DNA of 64,000 nucleotides from Desulfovibrio sp. (GCA_031272715.1 JAISTH010000029.1:1-64000); one strand, 5' to 3'. Positions 27,285 to 36,930 are shown, counted from the first letter of the stretch. Numbers and translations: made by a program. Notes: generated from the letters alone by a model not told the origin.

Positions 27285-28915
27285 AGGGACATCCCGGCGG
27301 TCGTCCCAACCGCGTCCTCCCGGACGGTTCCCCCGTCTGCCGCCTCGTCGCCTGGGAGGTCACCCGCTCCTGCAACCTCGCCTGCAAGCACTGCCGCGCC
27401 GAGGCCCATCCGGAACCCTATCCCGGGGAACTGACGACCCTCGAGGCGAAGGCCCTCATCGACACCTTCCCGGACGTGGGCAACCCCATCGTCATCTTCA
27501 CCGGCGGGGATCCCATGATGCGGCCCGACGTCTACGAACTCGTGGCATACGCCCACGGCAAGGGACTCGTGTGCGCCTTCTCCCCCAACGGCACCCTCAT
27601 CACCCCCGAGACCGCATTGCGCATCAAGGCGGCCGGGACCGACAGATGCTCCATATCCCTGGACGGCCCCGATGCGGAAAGCCACGACCGGTTCCGGGGC
27701 GTGCCCGGCGCCTTCGACGCCTCCCTCCGGGGGATCGGCCACCTGAAGGACGCCGATGTCCCCTTCCAGATCAACACCACCGTGACCCGGGACAACCTGA
27801 AGAGCTTCAAGGACATCTTCCGCCTGTGCGAGACCCTCGGAGCGGCGGCCTGGCACATCTTCCTCCTCGTCCCCATGGGACGGGCCAAGGGGCTTGCGGA
27901 CCAGGTCATAACGGCCAGGGAGTACGAGGACGTCCTGCACTGGCTCTACGACTTCCGCAAGACCACGTCCATGCACCTCAAGGCCACCTGCGCCCCCCAC
28001 TACTACCGCATCATGCGGCAGCGGGCCCGGGAGGAGGGCATCCCGGTGAACATGGAGACCTTCGGCATGGACGCCATGACCCGGGGGTGCCTCGGAGGGA
28101 CGGGCTTCTGCTTCGTCAGCCACGTGGGGCGCGTGCAACCTTGCGGCTATCTCGAACTCGACTGCGGCAATGTCCGCAAGACCCCCTTCCCGGAGATATG
28201 GCGCACGAGCGCAATCTTCGGGCAGTTCCGGGACAGGGCCTGCTACAAGGGCAAGTGCGGCCCCTGCGAATACCACAAGGTCTGCGGCGGATGCCGGGCG
28301 AGGGCCTACAGCATGGACGGCGACCACATGGGGGAGGAACCCCTGTGCAGCTACACGCCCACGACGGTGCAGGCGGAGAGTCCGCACGAGGAGGGCGCTC
28401 CGGGTCACCCGCATGAGGCGGCGAAGGCCGGAGAGGAACTGGACGCCACGGATCGGCGCATCCTGGACGTCATCCAGACGGACTTCCCCATCGAGCCGCG
28501 GCCTTACGCCGTCCTGGGGAAACGGCTCGGCATCCCGGAGGAGGAGGTCCTGGAGCGTGTGCGGCGCCTGCGCAAGCGGCGCATCATCCGCCGGCTTGGC
28601 GCGAACTTCCAGTCCAGGGGCGTGGGCTTCACGTCGACGCTGTGCGCCGCCAAGGTCCCCGAGGACAGGCTCGACGCCTTCATCGCGGCGGTCAACGCCG
28701 AACCCGGGGTGACCCACAACTATCTGCGGGATCATGCCTACAACGTGTGGTTCACCCTCATCGCCCCGTCCCGGGATGCGGCGCGGCAGACCCTGGACGG
28801 GATATCCCGGACCACCGGCGTGCCCATCCTCGACCTGCCGGCCGAACGCATCTACAAGATCAGGGTGGATTTCCGCCTGGGCGGGGAGACGGACCCAGGA
28901 GAAGCGGACGCCTGA
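27281..28915 (+). CDS. ahbD: AhbD heme synthase fused to a siroheme decarboxylase-type (AhbA/AhbB-like) domain
   Basis: A 544-residue protein starting at GTG 27281, overlapping the hemB stop. Residues 1 to about 355 are AhbD: radical SAM motif CNLACKHC (Cys31, Cys35, Cys38), [11 protein letters not shown], and C-terminal cluster cysteines ([22 protein letters not shown]). AhbD decarboxylates two propionates of Fe-coproporphyrin III to form heme b. A charged linker (about 358-384) joins a second domain (about 386-544) of the Lrp/AsnC-like siroheme decarboxylases: [17 protein letters not shown], then [32 protein letters not shown] and [12 protein letters not shown]. Those enzymes act two steps earlier and are usually separate AhbA and AhbB subunits. 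The single uninterrupted frame shows a true fusion. The second subunit is not in this window. Confidence 0.9.
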   Translation: MKGHPGGRPNRVLPDGSPVCRLVAWEVTRSCNLACKHCRAEAHPEPYPGELTTLEAKALIDTFPDVGNPIVIFTGGDPMMRPDVYELVAYAHGKGLVCAFSPNGTLITPETALRIKAAGTDRCSISLDGPDAESHDRFRGVPGAFDASLRGIGHLKDADVPFQINTTVTRDNLKSFKDIFRLCETLGAAAWHIFLLVPMGRAKGLADQVITAREYEDVLHWLYDFRKTTSMHLKATCAPHYYRIMRQRAREEGIPVNMETFGMDAMTRGCLGGTGFCFVSHVGRVQPCGYLELDCGNVRKTPFPEIWRTSAIFGQFRDRACYKGKCGPCEYHKVCGGCRARAYSMDGDHMGEEPLCSYTPTTVQAESPHEEGAPGHPHEAAKAGEELDATDRRILDVIQTDFPIEPRPYAVLGKRLGIPEEEVLERVRRLRKRRIIRRLGANFQSRGVGFTSTLCAAKVPEDRLDAFIAAVNAEPGVTHNYLRDHAYNVWFTLIAPSRDAARQTLDGISRTTGVPILDLPAERIYKIRVDFRLGGETDPGEADA

Positions 28916-29480
28916 TATCCGCCGGTCCGTTCCATCGGCAAGGGATCGTTGGGACGGGCCGATGACGGAGCCACGGGCAACAGGACTGTGCCCCGTTGCG
29001 GATACGCCGGGGCGAGAACGGAGGGCGAACCCCTTCCGCGGGCCAACATTTCTCTCCCATTCCATGGCCCGTTGGAGTACTGTCCCGGCAACGCCATGGA
29101 TGAGCGTCCAATCGCACAGAGGGGACCTTCATGGCGTCCATGGGCGTGGACCGCACCTGAACGATGGCTGGAGCCGAGGAGTGTCGCCATGGGATCCGCC
29201 ATCTTCAACCCTTCACCTTCTGGAAGCAAGTTCCTGGCGGACAGGGCGATATGGCTCGAAATGAATCTGAAAGAAATTGACGACCGAGAGAATTCTTGAG
29301 CAATTTTCTCAAATGGACAATGTACTTCTCAAGAATGGCTTTTACAAGGCCATGAAACAAGAAATCAAAGCCGACAGGTTTGGCGAAGACGACCGAAAGT
29401 CGCGTCAAGCATGTTAAAAAAAAACCAATCCCCGATATGCTTTTATAAAGGATGTTTCCTCAAGGAAACAGACGCAAACC
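28916..29480. other. Spacer, no gene seen
   Basis: Composition shifts from GC-rich to AT-rich near 29200, marking the edge of an accessory island. No intact reading frame with coding character and no clear terminator after ahbD was found. Confidence 0.45.
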
Positions 29481-29878
29481 ATGCATTATGGTTGTCAACT
29501 CATTGAGATACTGGGGCTCGTGGCACAGAGCAAGTGCAGATTTACTCATGCCTCTGAAAATATCACAGAGCATGGCCATATGGGCCAGTTTCCCTACGAG
29601 TTTTCAACCGTATCCACAATAAGCGTGATTTTCCCCTGCCACGCATAAAGATCGCAATAGCCCAGGAACAGGGGATGTTATTGCAGGAATGCGTCAAGAA
29701 ATACGGAGCCTTCACAGGCGCAACCCTATCCGATTGATCACACAGGACAGGATTTCCCTAGTCAATGGTCGTGAGGGAAAATGGCATCGGCCTTATGGGA
29801 GATTTCATCCCCGATGATCTGATCAAGATATACTTTGACAACCTCTTCCAGGGAATGGACAAAATCACAACTTCCTGA
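29481..29878 (+). pseudogene. Remnant of a LysR-type regulator
   Basis: Two in-frame pieces recall LysR proteins but are separated by stops and deletions. The first (from ATG 29481: CQLIEILGLVAQSKCRFTHASENI) resembles the N-terminal winged helix (QLLxLxxLVAxxxSFTxAAxxL). The second (29763-29878: MVVRENGIGLMGDFIPDDLI) resembles the end of the effector domain (VxxGxGIGLLPDFIAxDDL). Most of the roughly 300-residue protein is missing. Identification rests on these short patterns. Confidence 0.45.
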
Positions 29879-30046
29879 TATCTTTCCTGCTGAGGCATGC
29901 AAAATTTATGACATGAAGAACGAAAATTCTACCGAATGAGGAAAAAACTCTCCCTCTATAAATCCCAGAAAAATATTTTACCGCCATTTGAGATAAATGG
30001 TCAATTTTTAATCACCCTAACAGCTCACAAAAAGCGGAGGCACACT

Positions 30047-30760
30047 ATGCGCGTTGACATTAGCTCTGTCCTCAAAGTAGACCCCCAGATAATAATGGAT
30101 CAGGTGAGTTTGCAGCAGATCGTCTTTGACATAGAGGTACTGGACATCTGCTACAGCGCAGGATATGCGGGTGGCGTGCGAAACTTATTTAAAATGTACT
30201 CCAATAAATTCAAAGTTGACGACATCAGAAAGTTTGAAGATAATAACATAGCGATTCACGATAATGTCGTTGCGCAATTGTCCAACTATACGATACCGGA
30301 TATTGATTATTCGGATGAGATCGACAGAATAAATGCGCAATTTGGTTGTAAAGTCGATGAGAAATTCCTAAACAATGCGAAGGTCCTTTCGGATTACCTT
30401 TGTCTCGCATTGTGCAGAGCTTGTGGTGTGACTTTTGGTGGTATCTTTGTCGAAAATCTTTATTTAGAACATCTTAAGTTAGGTAGATACAGTAGATATG
30501 TAAAGGAAGTACATGCGAGACATAAAACCTTGAGTAAAATGCACAGCGGCGGCCTTGAGCTTGCAAAATTTCTTTACAAAAATCAAATTGAACCAGTAAT
30601 TGTTGCCAATGGCATAACGTTAGACCTAGAGCCTGATTTTGAAGATGTCTCAGATCAAGACGAGCAACAGCCAGAAGAAGGAGATTCCAACGAGAAGACG
30701 AAACGAGAGCGGGGGCGGCGCCGTCACGGAAGAAAACTCAAAAATATGCATAGGAAATGA
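30047..30760 (+). CDS. Unknown 237-residue protein with a highly basic tail
   Basis: Not recognised. The start at ATG 30047 follows GCGGAGGCACACT; the open frame extends upstream to 29936 without a matching ribosome site. The body (1-190) is mixed alpha/beta with several Cys (CYSAGYAGG, CLALCRACGVTFGG). An acidic stretch (LEPDFEDVSDQDEQQPEEGD) precedes a very basic C-terminus (KTKRERGRRRHGRKLKNMHRK in part) that would suit nucleic-acid binding. No signal peptide or membrane helix is seen. It lies in an AT-rich island, convergent with an AAA-ATPase/nuclease gene, next to a LysR remnant. Confidence 0.75.
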   Translation: MRVDISSVLKVDPQIIMDQVSLQQIVFDIEVLDICYSAGYAGGVRNLFKMYSNKFKVDDIRKFEDNNIAIHDNVVAQLSNYTIPDIDYSDEIDRINAQFGCKVDEKFLNNAKVLSDYLCLALCRACGVTFGGIFVENLYLEHLKLGRYSRYVKEVHARHKTLSKMHSGGLELAKFLYKNQIEPVIVANGITLDLEPDFEDVSDQDEQQPEEGDSNEKTKRERGRRRHGRKLKNMHRK

Positions 30761-30911
30761 AACCACTCTCACAATATGGCGAAACGGCGTGCAGTGCATC
30801 GTCAAGTTATGGGAGGCATGTTCATTATCAACACCCTCATCCTTGTTGCAGGACGATAGGCACAAAGAGTAGTGTCATTTAAGTAAAATCAAGGGTTCGC
30901 ATTGCCGAACA

Positions 30912-32588
30912 TCAACAAGATTTCACTATCCTACCTTTCTTGTCCACTGTACCAAAAGCAACAAATTCACATCCATCGATTCTGCATGCGACCCCGTTAA
31001 ATGCGGCCCGCGTGATGGAGCGGCATGCGCCGTCAACAGCTGCGCCTATGGAGAGTGGTTCTTCGTAGGAACCTGCATAGTTGCGGTTCACAATCTGCGT
31101 CGTTGCCTCTTCAAGTCGTCCGTCTGCATCATTTTTGTATTTTCCTTCTTCATAGTATTTCAACTCGAAGACAACGGTCTTGTCATTGTATTCAAAGACC
31201 ACGCCCGAGTCACCGATGTTTGAGCTTTCTTCTGATCGCACTGTGAAATCAGTTCCATAAAAGAATGTTGCCAAATGGCTACGATATACTCCTTCTTTGT
31301 AATCGCCTGTTGCATCTTTAGGGAACTTCTGGTTTTGGTGTAGAAATTTAGAAAACATCCTATTGCAGATATTTAACAGACTCTTATAGTCTGAATTCTC
31401 TACAGCAGATACAATTGCACCCCTAAGTTCCGAGACTGTCATATCATTATGAAAGTAAGAACTGACTATGAGTTCAGCCATTGCCGCTCGAACTTCATCA
31501 TTGGGATATACAAGCAGAAATTCTTGATGGTCATTTGTTTTCCGCAGTGTAAGATATCCAGACTGACACAAATAGAGCGCAGCGCCTAAGTCTGTTGTGA
31601 TTTCGCCAGGATTTCTTGCCTCACTTTCAGATATTATATATCCGTCCAATTCATCAAAATCCACATTGCTTTGCGCCACGAATTTTGCTACGGATTCTTG
31701 GCTGCCAGTTTCAATCCAGTATTCATCAAAATCTTCTAGTTTAAAAAGCCTACCTATAGAAACAGGGTTGCACACTTGCGCAGTGCCGTCAAAAGAATAA
31801 CCGTTGTAATATTTTCTTATTCTTGCGAAGAAATCTTCTCGTTTCATACCAACTTTTTTTGAAACAGTTTCTATGTATGGGGCGAAAAAGATTTCAATCT
31901 CCTTTTCCGTATAACCAAACATTTCTGCAAAATTATTTTCCATAGTTAAATCAGTTAAGTTATTTAACCCTAAAAATCCTCCAGCATTGCTAAGCATGCT
32001 TATCCCAGTGACGTACACAAAATCAATAAATTTTTCACAAGCTTTGATCTGCCGATAGAAAAACTGTAACTGGCGATGGATTTCGTCATGCAAAGGTTTG
32101 TTGTCAAAAGTATCCAAAAGCGGTGTATCGTATTCATCGATAAGTAGAACGATTTTTTTGCCGTGCGCTTCCGAGATATCTTGGATAATCTGAGCAAGAT
32201 TTAAAGCAGGTATTTTGCCGTCTAATGCAATGTTAAAAATATGGGCAATATCAAGAAGACCAAAATGTAAAGTCTCTTCAAATGCCTTGATATCTATTGG
32301 CACTGTCTTTGACATGTCAATGCTTAGGACAGGGCGTGGTGAAAAAATAGGCTCGTCAAGACGATTCTCTATCTGGAGTCCATGGAATAGTGATCTACAT
32401 TCTGCATTGAACAGCGACTCCAGCGTCGAGACCATGAGAGATTTTCCAAATCTCCTCGGCCGCGCAATGAATACACGCTGATAATTTGACAACATGTTTG
32501 CGATGAACTGTGTCTTATCAACATAAATGCAGTTCTTTTCACGTATTTCCTTAAAATCATAGGTGCCATTGATTAATTGAAATTCCAT
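30912..32588 (-). CDS. AAA-ATPase-like / PD-(D/E)XK nuclease protein, intact
   Basis: A 558-residue protein of the PF09820 plus DUF1703 type. The N-terminus has INGTYDFKEIREKNCIYVDKT and Walker A RPRRFGKSL (about 42-50). Walker B is KIVLLIDEYDTPLLD (about 144-158), followed by VYVTGISML. The C-terminal nuclease-like domain shows GVVFEYNDKTVVFELKY, with an acidic residue and ExK core. These genes are abundant and variable in anaerobes of the gut and other dense communities. Mobile-element or defence roles have been proposed, but I know of no settled function. A strong ribosome site (AGGAGGGTCCGAAT) precedes ATG 32588. A truncated relative lies at 300-1784 and an N-terminal stub at 61334-61444. 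Confidence 0.9.
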   Translation of the reverse strand: MEFQLINGTYDFKEIREKNCIYVDKTQFIANMLSNYQRVFIARPRRFGKSLMVSTLESLFNAECRSLFHGLQIENRLDEPIFSPRPVLSIDMSKTVPIDIKAFEETLHFGLLDIAHIFNIALDGKIPALNLAQIIQDISEAHGKKIVLLIDEYDTPLLDTFDNKPLHDEIHRQLQFFYRQIKACEKFIDFVYVTGISMLSNAGGFLGLNNLTDLTMENNFAEMFGYTEKEIEIFFAPYIETVSKKVGMKREDFFARIRKYYNGYSFDGTAQVCNPVSIGRLFKLEDFDEYWIETGSQESVAKFVAQSNVDFDELDGYIISESEARNPGEITTDLGAALYLCQSGYLTLRKTNDHQEFLLVYPNDEVRAAMAELIVSSYFHNDMTVSELRGAIVSAVENSDYKSLLNICNRMFSKFLHQNQKFPKDATGDYKEGVYRSHLATFFYGTDFTVRSEESSNIGDSGVVFEYNDKTVVFELKYYEEGKYKNDADGRLEEATTQIVNRNYAGSYEEPLSIGAAVDGACRSITRAAFNGVACRIDGCEFVAFGTVDKKGRIVKSC

Positions 32589-32752
32589 ATTCGGACCCTC
32601 CTATAGAAATTTTATGAGGTTATTGGTAGTGTGTACCTTTGCGTACATACTTGGCTGATCGTTAATATATACAATATCATTTAGTGTTTTTCAATATATT
32701 TTTGCCAGTTATATCTTACATTAGTGAGCTTATCTGTAAGCCTTTTATTGAT

Positions 32753-33115
32753 TTATTCGCCAGCAAATCCACTAGCGTTTCTAATAAAAAAAATAGCATA
32801 ACAATGGAACTCTAGTATCTCATAAATGTGTACTCGCATCGTAGAGATAACTGACAATAATGTTGTAATTGTCTTCATTCCCTCTGCAAATCTGTTTGCA
32901 TAGATTAGATTGAAGCGGACGCAGGCAGACTTTCCTAGGAGCGGCTCGCCGGTGACATAGCTTCCATGCAGCAGAACTTCTGAGACATTCTCATGGCGAC
33001 ATGCGACATCCAAGTCGTGTCGCAGGACTGTAAGCAGCCAGGCTGGGAAGTCCTCAAACTTCCTATGGTGGTTGCTCTTTCTTATTCCGTCATGCCCCTT
33101 CTCCCAACCTGCCAT
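32753..33115 (-). CDS. Hypothetical 120-residue frame, possibly a fragment
   Basis: An AT-rich frame (MAGWEKGHDGIRKSNHH...) with normal-looking amino-acid composition over residues 15-95 (FEDFPAWLLTVLRHDLDV; VLLHGSYVTGEPLLG). No ribosome site precedes the ATG, and the sequence becomes GC-rich and non-coding just upstream. I cannot assign a family. It may be the C-terminal part of a gene broken at the island edge near 33120. Confidence 0.3.
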   Translation of the reverse strand: MAGWEKGHDGIRKSNHHRKFEDFPAWLLTVLRHDLDVACRHENVSEVLLHGSYVTGEPLLGKSACVRFNLIYANRFAEGMKTITTLLSVISTMRVHIYEILEFHCYAIFFIRNASGFAGE

Positions 33116-33547
33116 GTCTTCATGTGATCAGCAGTCCATTGTCTCTGCCGCCGTTCATAACCCTGGATGCGTTTCGTTGTCCATGATGCCGACCTGTCCA
33201 TGGGCGTCCCGTCGATCGTGAGAGGCCATGGGGCGCCGCAGTCGGGGCCGTCAACCATCCTCCCGCCTCCGGGCTCGCCAGCCCCGCTCTGGCCGCGGCA
33301 CGGACATGGCCCCGTCCGCAGCCGGACTCCAACGGCCGGATGTCGGCCTTGACGGCAAGGATGCGCCCCGTTCGCCGTTCCCGGGAGCGTCGCCTTGGCA
33401 GAAGGAGCCCCATCCCCATGAGGTCTGCGGCCTGCCGGCCCGCGGCACCCCTTCCCCCTCCCGGGAATCCGCCAGCATCCCCACAACGGGCCGGAGTCCC
33501 CACGGACCGCCCCGACTCCGCCAATCCTTCGCCCCTCGACGTCCTCC
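33116..33547. other. GC-rich spacer before the ribosomal-protein operon
   Basis: No gene seen. Long open frames here translate to Arg/Pro/Ser-rich low-complexity sequence. It marks the right edge of the AT-rich island. Confidence 0.45.
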
Positions 33548-33576
33548 TTGACTTCACGTCCCGGGCGGAGCATACT
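33548..33576 (+). promoter_or_regulatory. Probable promoter of the rpsF-rpsR-rplI-dnaB operon
   Basis: TTGACT (33548-33553), a 17-base spacer and CATACT (33571-33576). Transcription would begin near 33583, giving a leader of about 50 bases. Confidence 0.5.
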
Positions 33577-33634
33577 GCATGGTTCCTTGCTCGTCCCCGG
33601 ATGGGGCGGGCTGCCAATCCACAAGGAGACCCAC

Positions 33635-33943
33635 ATGCGGAAATTCGAGACCCTGCTCCTCCTGTCGCCGGAGCTCTCCGCCGAGACCAGGGAGGCCCTG
33701 CTGACCTCCCTGACGGCGGTGATCCAGCGCGAGGGGGGCGAAATCATCCAAACCGACCACTGGGGCATGCGCGACCTCGCCTACCCCGTGCGCAAGGTCA
33801 TGCGCGGCTACTACGTCCGCCTGGAGTACCAGGCCCCGCCCCCGCTCGTCGCCGAACTCGAGCGCAACATCCGGATCGCCGATGGCATCTTCAAGTTCGT
33901 GACCGTCAAACTGGCCGACGAGGTGGCCGAGGAGGTTGCCTAG
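33635..33943 (+). CDS. rpsF: 30S ribosomal protein S6
   Basis: A 102-residue bS6: MRKFETLLLLSPEL opening, DHWGMRDLAYPVRKVMRGYY and ERNIRIADGIFKFVTVKL. It binds 16S rRNA with S18 in the small subunit. The start ATG 33635 follows AAGGAGACCCAC; an upstream extension to 33548 lacks support. The stop is directly followed by the rpsR start codon, giving tight coupling with its binding partner. Confidence 0.97.
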   Translation: MRKFETLLLLSPELSAETREALLTSLTAVIQREGGEIIQTDHWGMRDLAYPVRKVMRGYYVRLEYQAPPPLVAELERNIRIADGIFKFVTVKLADEVAEEVA

Positions 33944-34207
33944 ATGGCCTTCAAGAAGAAGTTCGCCCCCAGGCGCAAGTTCTGCCGCTTCTGCGCGGAC
34001 AAGAACATACCCCTGAACTACAAGCACCCCGACATCCTCCGGGACTTCATCACCGAACGGGGACAGATCATCGCCCGCAGGATAACGGGCGTCTGCGCCC
34101 ATCACCAGCGCCTTCTGACCACCGAGATCAAGCGTGCCCGCCAGATGGCCCTGCTCATCTACACGGCCACCCACGACTCGGGGGTCAAGAAGAAGAGCAT
34201 GATCTAG
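33944..34207 (+). CDS. rpsR: 30S ribosomal protein S18
   Basis: An 87-residue bS18 with a basic start ([20 protein letters not shown]), [27 protein letters not shown] in part, and a basic C-terminus. The CRFC pair plus a later CAHH suggests the zinc-binding (C+) form rather than the Cys-free form; this is seen in the sequence but metal binding is inferred. It lies between rpsF and rplI in the usual order. Confidence 0.97.
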   Translation: MAFKKKFAPRRKFCRFCADKNIPLNYKHPDILRDFITERGQIIARRITGVCAHHQRLLTTEIKRARQMALLIYTATHDSGVKKKSMI

Positions 34208-34216
34208 GGGGGCGCC

Positions 34217-34771
34217 ATGAAAATCATACTATGCGCCGACGTGGAGAACCTCGGCAAGCTCGGGGATGTCGTCACCGTCAGGGCCGGCTACGGACGCAAC
34301 TACCTCCTCCCCCAGGGACTGGCCATGGTGGCCAGCGCCGGCAACCTCAAGCTCTTCGAGCTGGAGCGCAAGAAGCTCGTCGCGCGGATGGACCAGATCC
34401 GGTCCGAGGCCGCGGACACGAAGACGCGCCTCGAGGCTCTGGAAGTGATCATCCCCATGCATGTGGGGGAGAACGAGAAGCTCTACGGGTCGGTGACCTC
34501 CACCATCATCGGGGACGCCCTCGCGGCCCTGGGGGTGGAGGTGGATCGCCGCCGCATCCTCATGGACGCCCCGATACGCACCCTCGGGGAGCATCCGGTG
34601 CGCGTGCGACTGCACTCCGACGTCGTCGCCCTCGTCCCCGTCAAGGTCGTCTCCGACCACCAGCCCCAGCCGGAATCCGAAGAGGACGCCCCGGCGTCCC
34701 CGCCGGAGTCCGAGGAAGGGTTCCTGGCCGCGCAGCCCCAGGAAGAGGAAGTCGCAATCTCCCAGGAGTAG
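34217..34771 (+). CDS. rplI: 50S ribosomal protein L9 with acidic C-terminal extension
   Basis: A 184-residue bL9. Residues 1-150 match the normal protein: MKIILCADVENLGKLGDVVTV, GYGRNYLLPQGLA, the long connecting helix and the C-terminal domain (GSVTSTIIGDALAALGVEVD in part). About 33 extra residues rich in Glu, Pro and Ser (QPQPESEEDAPASPPESEEG) follow. The family norm is about 150 residues, so the tail is an add-on of unknown role. It is followed after 6 bp by dnaB, whose ribosome site lies in its last codons. Confidence 0.96.
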   Translation: MKIILCADVENLGKLGDVVTVRAGYGRNYLLPQGLAMVASAGNLKLFELERKKLVARMDQIRSEAADTKTRLEALEVIIPMHVGENEKLYGSVTSTIIGDALAALGVEVDRRRILMDAPIRTLGEHPVRVRLHSDVVALVPVKVVSDHQPQPESEEDAPASPPESEEGFLAAQPQEEEVAISQE

Positions 34772-34777
34772 CGCACC

Positions 34778-36283
34778 ATGTCGCTCATCGACGAGGACAT
34801 CGACCAAGAGCGGGCCTTCGCTCCCGACCTTGACCCTGGCTTTTCCCCCGCCCCCGGCGTCCCCGCCGGGGGCGGGCCCCTGACGGCGAGATTCCGCAGG
34901 GGGCGCAGCCAGGAAGTCGAACTGGTCGGGCGCGTCCCGCCCCACAACGCGGATGCGGAGCAGGCGGTCCTGTCCGGCATCTTCATCCGTCCCGACGTCC
35001 TCGACGACGTCATGAACCTCCTGAAGGAGGAGGACTTCTACCTGGAGGGCCACAGGCACATCTTCAGGTGCTGCAGGTACCTCTACGAGCGACGCAAGCC
35101 CATAGACATCGTGACCGTCGCCGAGCGCCTCCAGGCCCTGTCCCTCACGGACAAGGCGGGAGGGACGGCGTATCTGGTCGAGTTGACCAACAACGTGATC
35201 ATCGCCGCGAATGCGGAGCACTACGCCACCATCGTCCGGGAGAAGGCGATGCAGCGCAGGCTCATCGACGCCTGCGTCAAGATCATCGGGAAGGCCCACA
35301 CGTGGACGCAGGACGTCCCGACGCTTCTCGAGGAGTCCGAGCAGTCGGTCTTCGAGATAGCCCAGAACATCACGTCCAACGAGCCAGTGCATGTCGGGAC
35401 CCTGCTTAACGGGGCCATGGACACGATGACGCAGCTTGCGGCGTCCAAGGACGTCGTCACGGGGGTGACCACGGGCTTCCAGCAGCTGGACAGGCTGACG
35501 GCCGGGCTGCAGAAGACCGACCTGATCATCATCGCGGCGCGGCCCAGCATGGGCAAGACGGCCTTCGGCCTGAACATCGCCCTGCACGCCGCCGTGCGCA
35601 AGCAGGTGCCAACGGCCGTCTTCTCTCTGGAGATGAGCCGTCAGCAGCTCCTCACCCGCATGTTCGCCGCCCTGGGCAAGGTGGAGATGGGGCGTCTGCG
35701 CTGTCCCGGCATGCTCAACCAGGATGACTGGGACAGCATCCAGACCGTCGCCGACGATCTGTCCAACGCCCCTCTCTTCATCGACGACACCCCCGCGCTC
35801 TCGACGCTGGAGTTGCGGGCCCGGGCGCGGCGCCTCAAGTCCAGGGAGAACCTGGGCCTCGTGATGGTGGACTATCTCCAGCTCATGCGCGCCAGCAGGC
35901 GGACGGACTCCCGGGAACTGGAGATCTCGGAGATATCCCGATCCCTCAAGGCCTTGGCCAAGGAACTGGACATCCCCGTCGTCGCCTTGGCCCAGCTCAA
36001 CCGCAAGCTCGAGGATCGGCAGGACAAGCGGCCCATCCTCTCGGATCTGCGGGAGTCCGGGGCCATCGAGCAGGACGCCGACGTGATCATGTTCATCTAC
36101 CGGGAGGACGTCTACACCCACGCCAAGCCGGCCGATCGGCCTCCCGTCGGGCAGGCGGAGATCATCATCGGCAAACAGCGCAACGGCCAGGTGGGCGCCG
36201 CGGAACTGCACTACCACAGCAGGTACACGTCCTTCGAGAGCGTCGAGTACGCGGCCAGGCCATCCGAAGACGAGGCCGCGTGA
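34778..36283 (+). CDS. dnaB: Replicative DNA helicase DnaB
   Basis: A 501-residue hexameric helicase. The N-terminal domain begins near residue 50 (VPPHNADAEQAVLSGIF). The RecA-like ATPase has Walker A ARPSMGKTAF, Walker B LVMVDYLQLM, and the later ALAQLNRKLEDRQDKRP and IIIGKQRNGQVG segments. It unwinds DNA ahead of the fork with 5'-3' polarity. The first 45 residues (Asp, Glu and Pro-rich) precede the usual start of homology; the AGGAGTAGCGCACC ribosome site supports ATG 34778. No intein or insertion is seen. Confidence 0.97.
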   Translation: MSLIDEDIDQERAFAPDLDPGFSPAPGVPAGGGPLTARFRRGRSQEVELVGRVPPHNADAEQAVLSGIFIRPDVLDDVMNLLKEEDFYLEGHRHIFRCCRYLYERRKPIDIVTVAERLQALSLTDKAGGTAYLVELTNNVIIAANAEHYATIVREKAMQRRLIDACVKIIGKAHTWTQDVPTLLEESEQSVFEIAQNITSNEPVHVGTLLNGAMDTMTQLAASKDVVTGVTTGFQQLDRLTAGLQKTDLIIIAARPSMGKTAFGLNIALHAAVRKQVPTAVFSLEMSRQQLLTRMFAALGKVEMGRLRCPGMLNQDDWDSIQTVADDLSNAPLFIDDTPALSTLELRARARRLKSRENLGLVMVDYLQLMRASRRTDSRELEISEISRSLKALAKELDIPVVALAQLNRKLEDRQDKRPILSDLRESGAIEQDADVIMFIYREDVYTHAKPADRPPVGQAEIIIGKQRNGQVGAAELHYHSRYTSFESVEYAARPSEDEAA

Positions 36284-36330
36284 CGGCGGGGGCCGGAGAT
36301 GTTTGCGGACGGCCATGCCGGCCGTTCCTC

Positions 36331-36453
36331 GAGACGGCCAAGAAGCCGGACAACGGTTCCGGCCCGGTGCGGGACGTGGCGGACTTCTTCCTCGTCAACG
36401 CCTACCCGAAATCCCTGATAACGCCGCCGAAGCTCCGGAAACCGAGCCCGTAG
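36331..36453 (+). pseudogene. Possible Panacea-domain (SocA-like antitoxin) fragment
   Basis: A 40-codon frame with no start codon reads ...GPVRDVADFFLVNAYPKSLITPPKLRK. This resembles the opening of Panacea-domain proteins (DVAxYFLxxA...ITxLKLQKLLYYAQ). It stops just where that family would continue. The rest of the 665-bp gap between dnaB and the RRM gene (36284-36948) has no further recognisable coding sequence up to its promoter. Confidence 0.25.
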
Positions 36454-36839
36454 AACGGCTCTTCCCTCTCGGGATGGTCCGGACGCGCCATGGCGGCCAC
36501 TCCGGCGACCTTCTTGCGGAGGATTCCAACAAGGACTTCTCTGGGATCCGGTCCAAGGGGGCGTCCCGCAAGGCGATTCCGGATGCGGAGATCAAGGCGA
36601 GGTTCGAGAGGCACCCGGTCGTCGTGTCCGTCGACGGGCAGATGGCGGCGCCTTGGGCAGAGCCTTGTGGCGGCAGGGATGGCGGCGACATGCCCTGATT
36701 AAGGGGAGGGTCGTTTTTTGCGGGATCGCCCCAAGGCCTGGGGGAGAATCGTGCGCATTTTCGGCAAACTTCCCGCAGCCGCGCCCATGGCCGTCCGGAG
36801 CCGATTCGGGGTCGGTTTTCCAAAAACCCGCACCTGCTG

Positions 36840-36872
36840 TTGACATTGTTCCGCAAACGTGCTTACGTAAGC
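36840..36872 (+). promoter_or_regulatory. Promoter and palindromic operator of the RRM gene
   Basis: A perfect -35 box TTGACA (36840-36845) is followed at about 17 bases by a poorly conserved -10 region lying inside the perfect 12-bp palindrome GCTTACGTAAGC (36861-36872). A repressor bound there would block RNA polymerase. Confidence 0.5.
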
Positions 36873-36884
36873 GGAGGCCGCACG

Positions 36885-36930
36885 CCCGACAATACGTTTT
36901 GTCGGGGAACCGTGCGGGAGCATGTTTTTT
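36885..36930 (+). promoter_or_regulatory. 5' leader hairpin of the RRM gene
   Basis: CCCGACAA-N6-TTGTCGGG (36885-36906) forms a perfect 8-bp hairpin. It is followed by an eight-base T run at about 36924-36931 and, further on, the ribosome site GAGAGGG before ATG 36949. It could work as a temperature-sensitive or attenuating leader. Confidence 0.45.
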
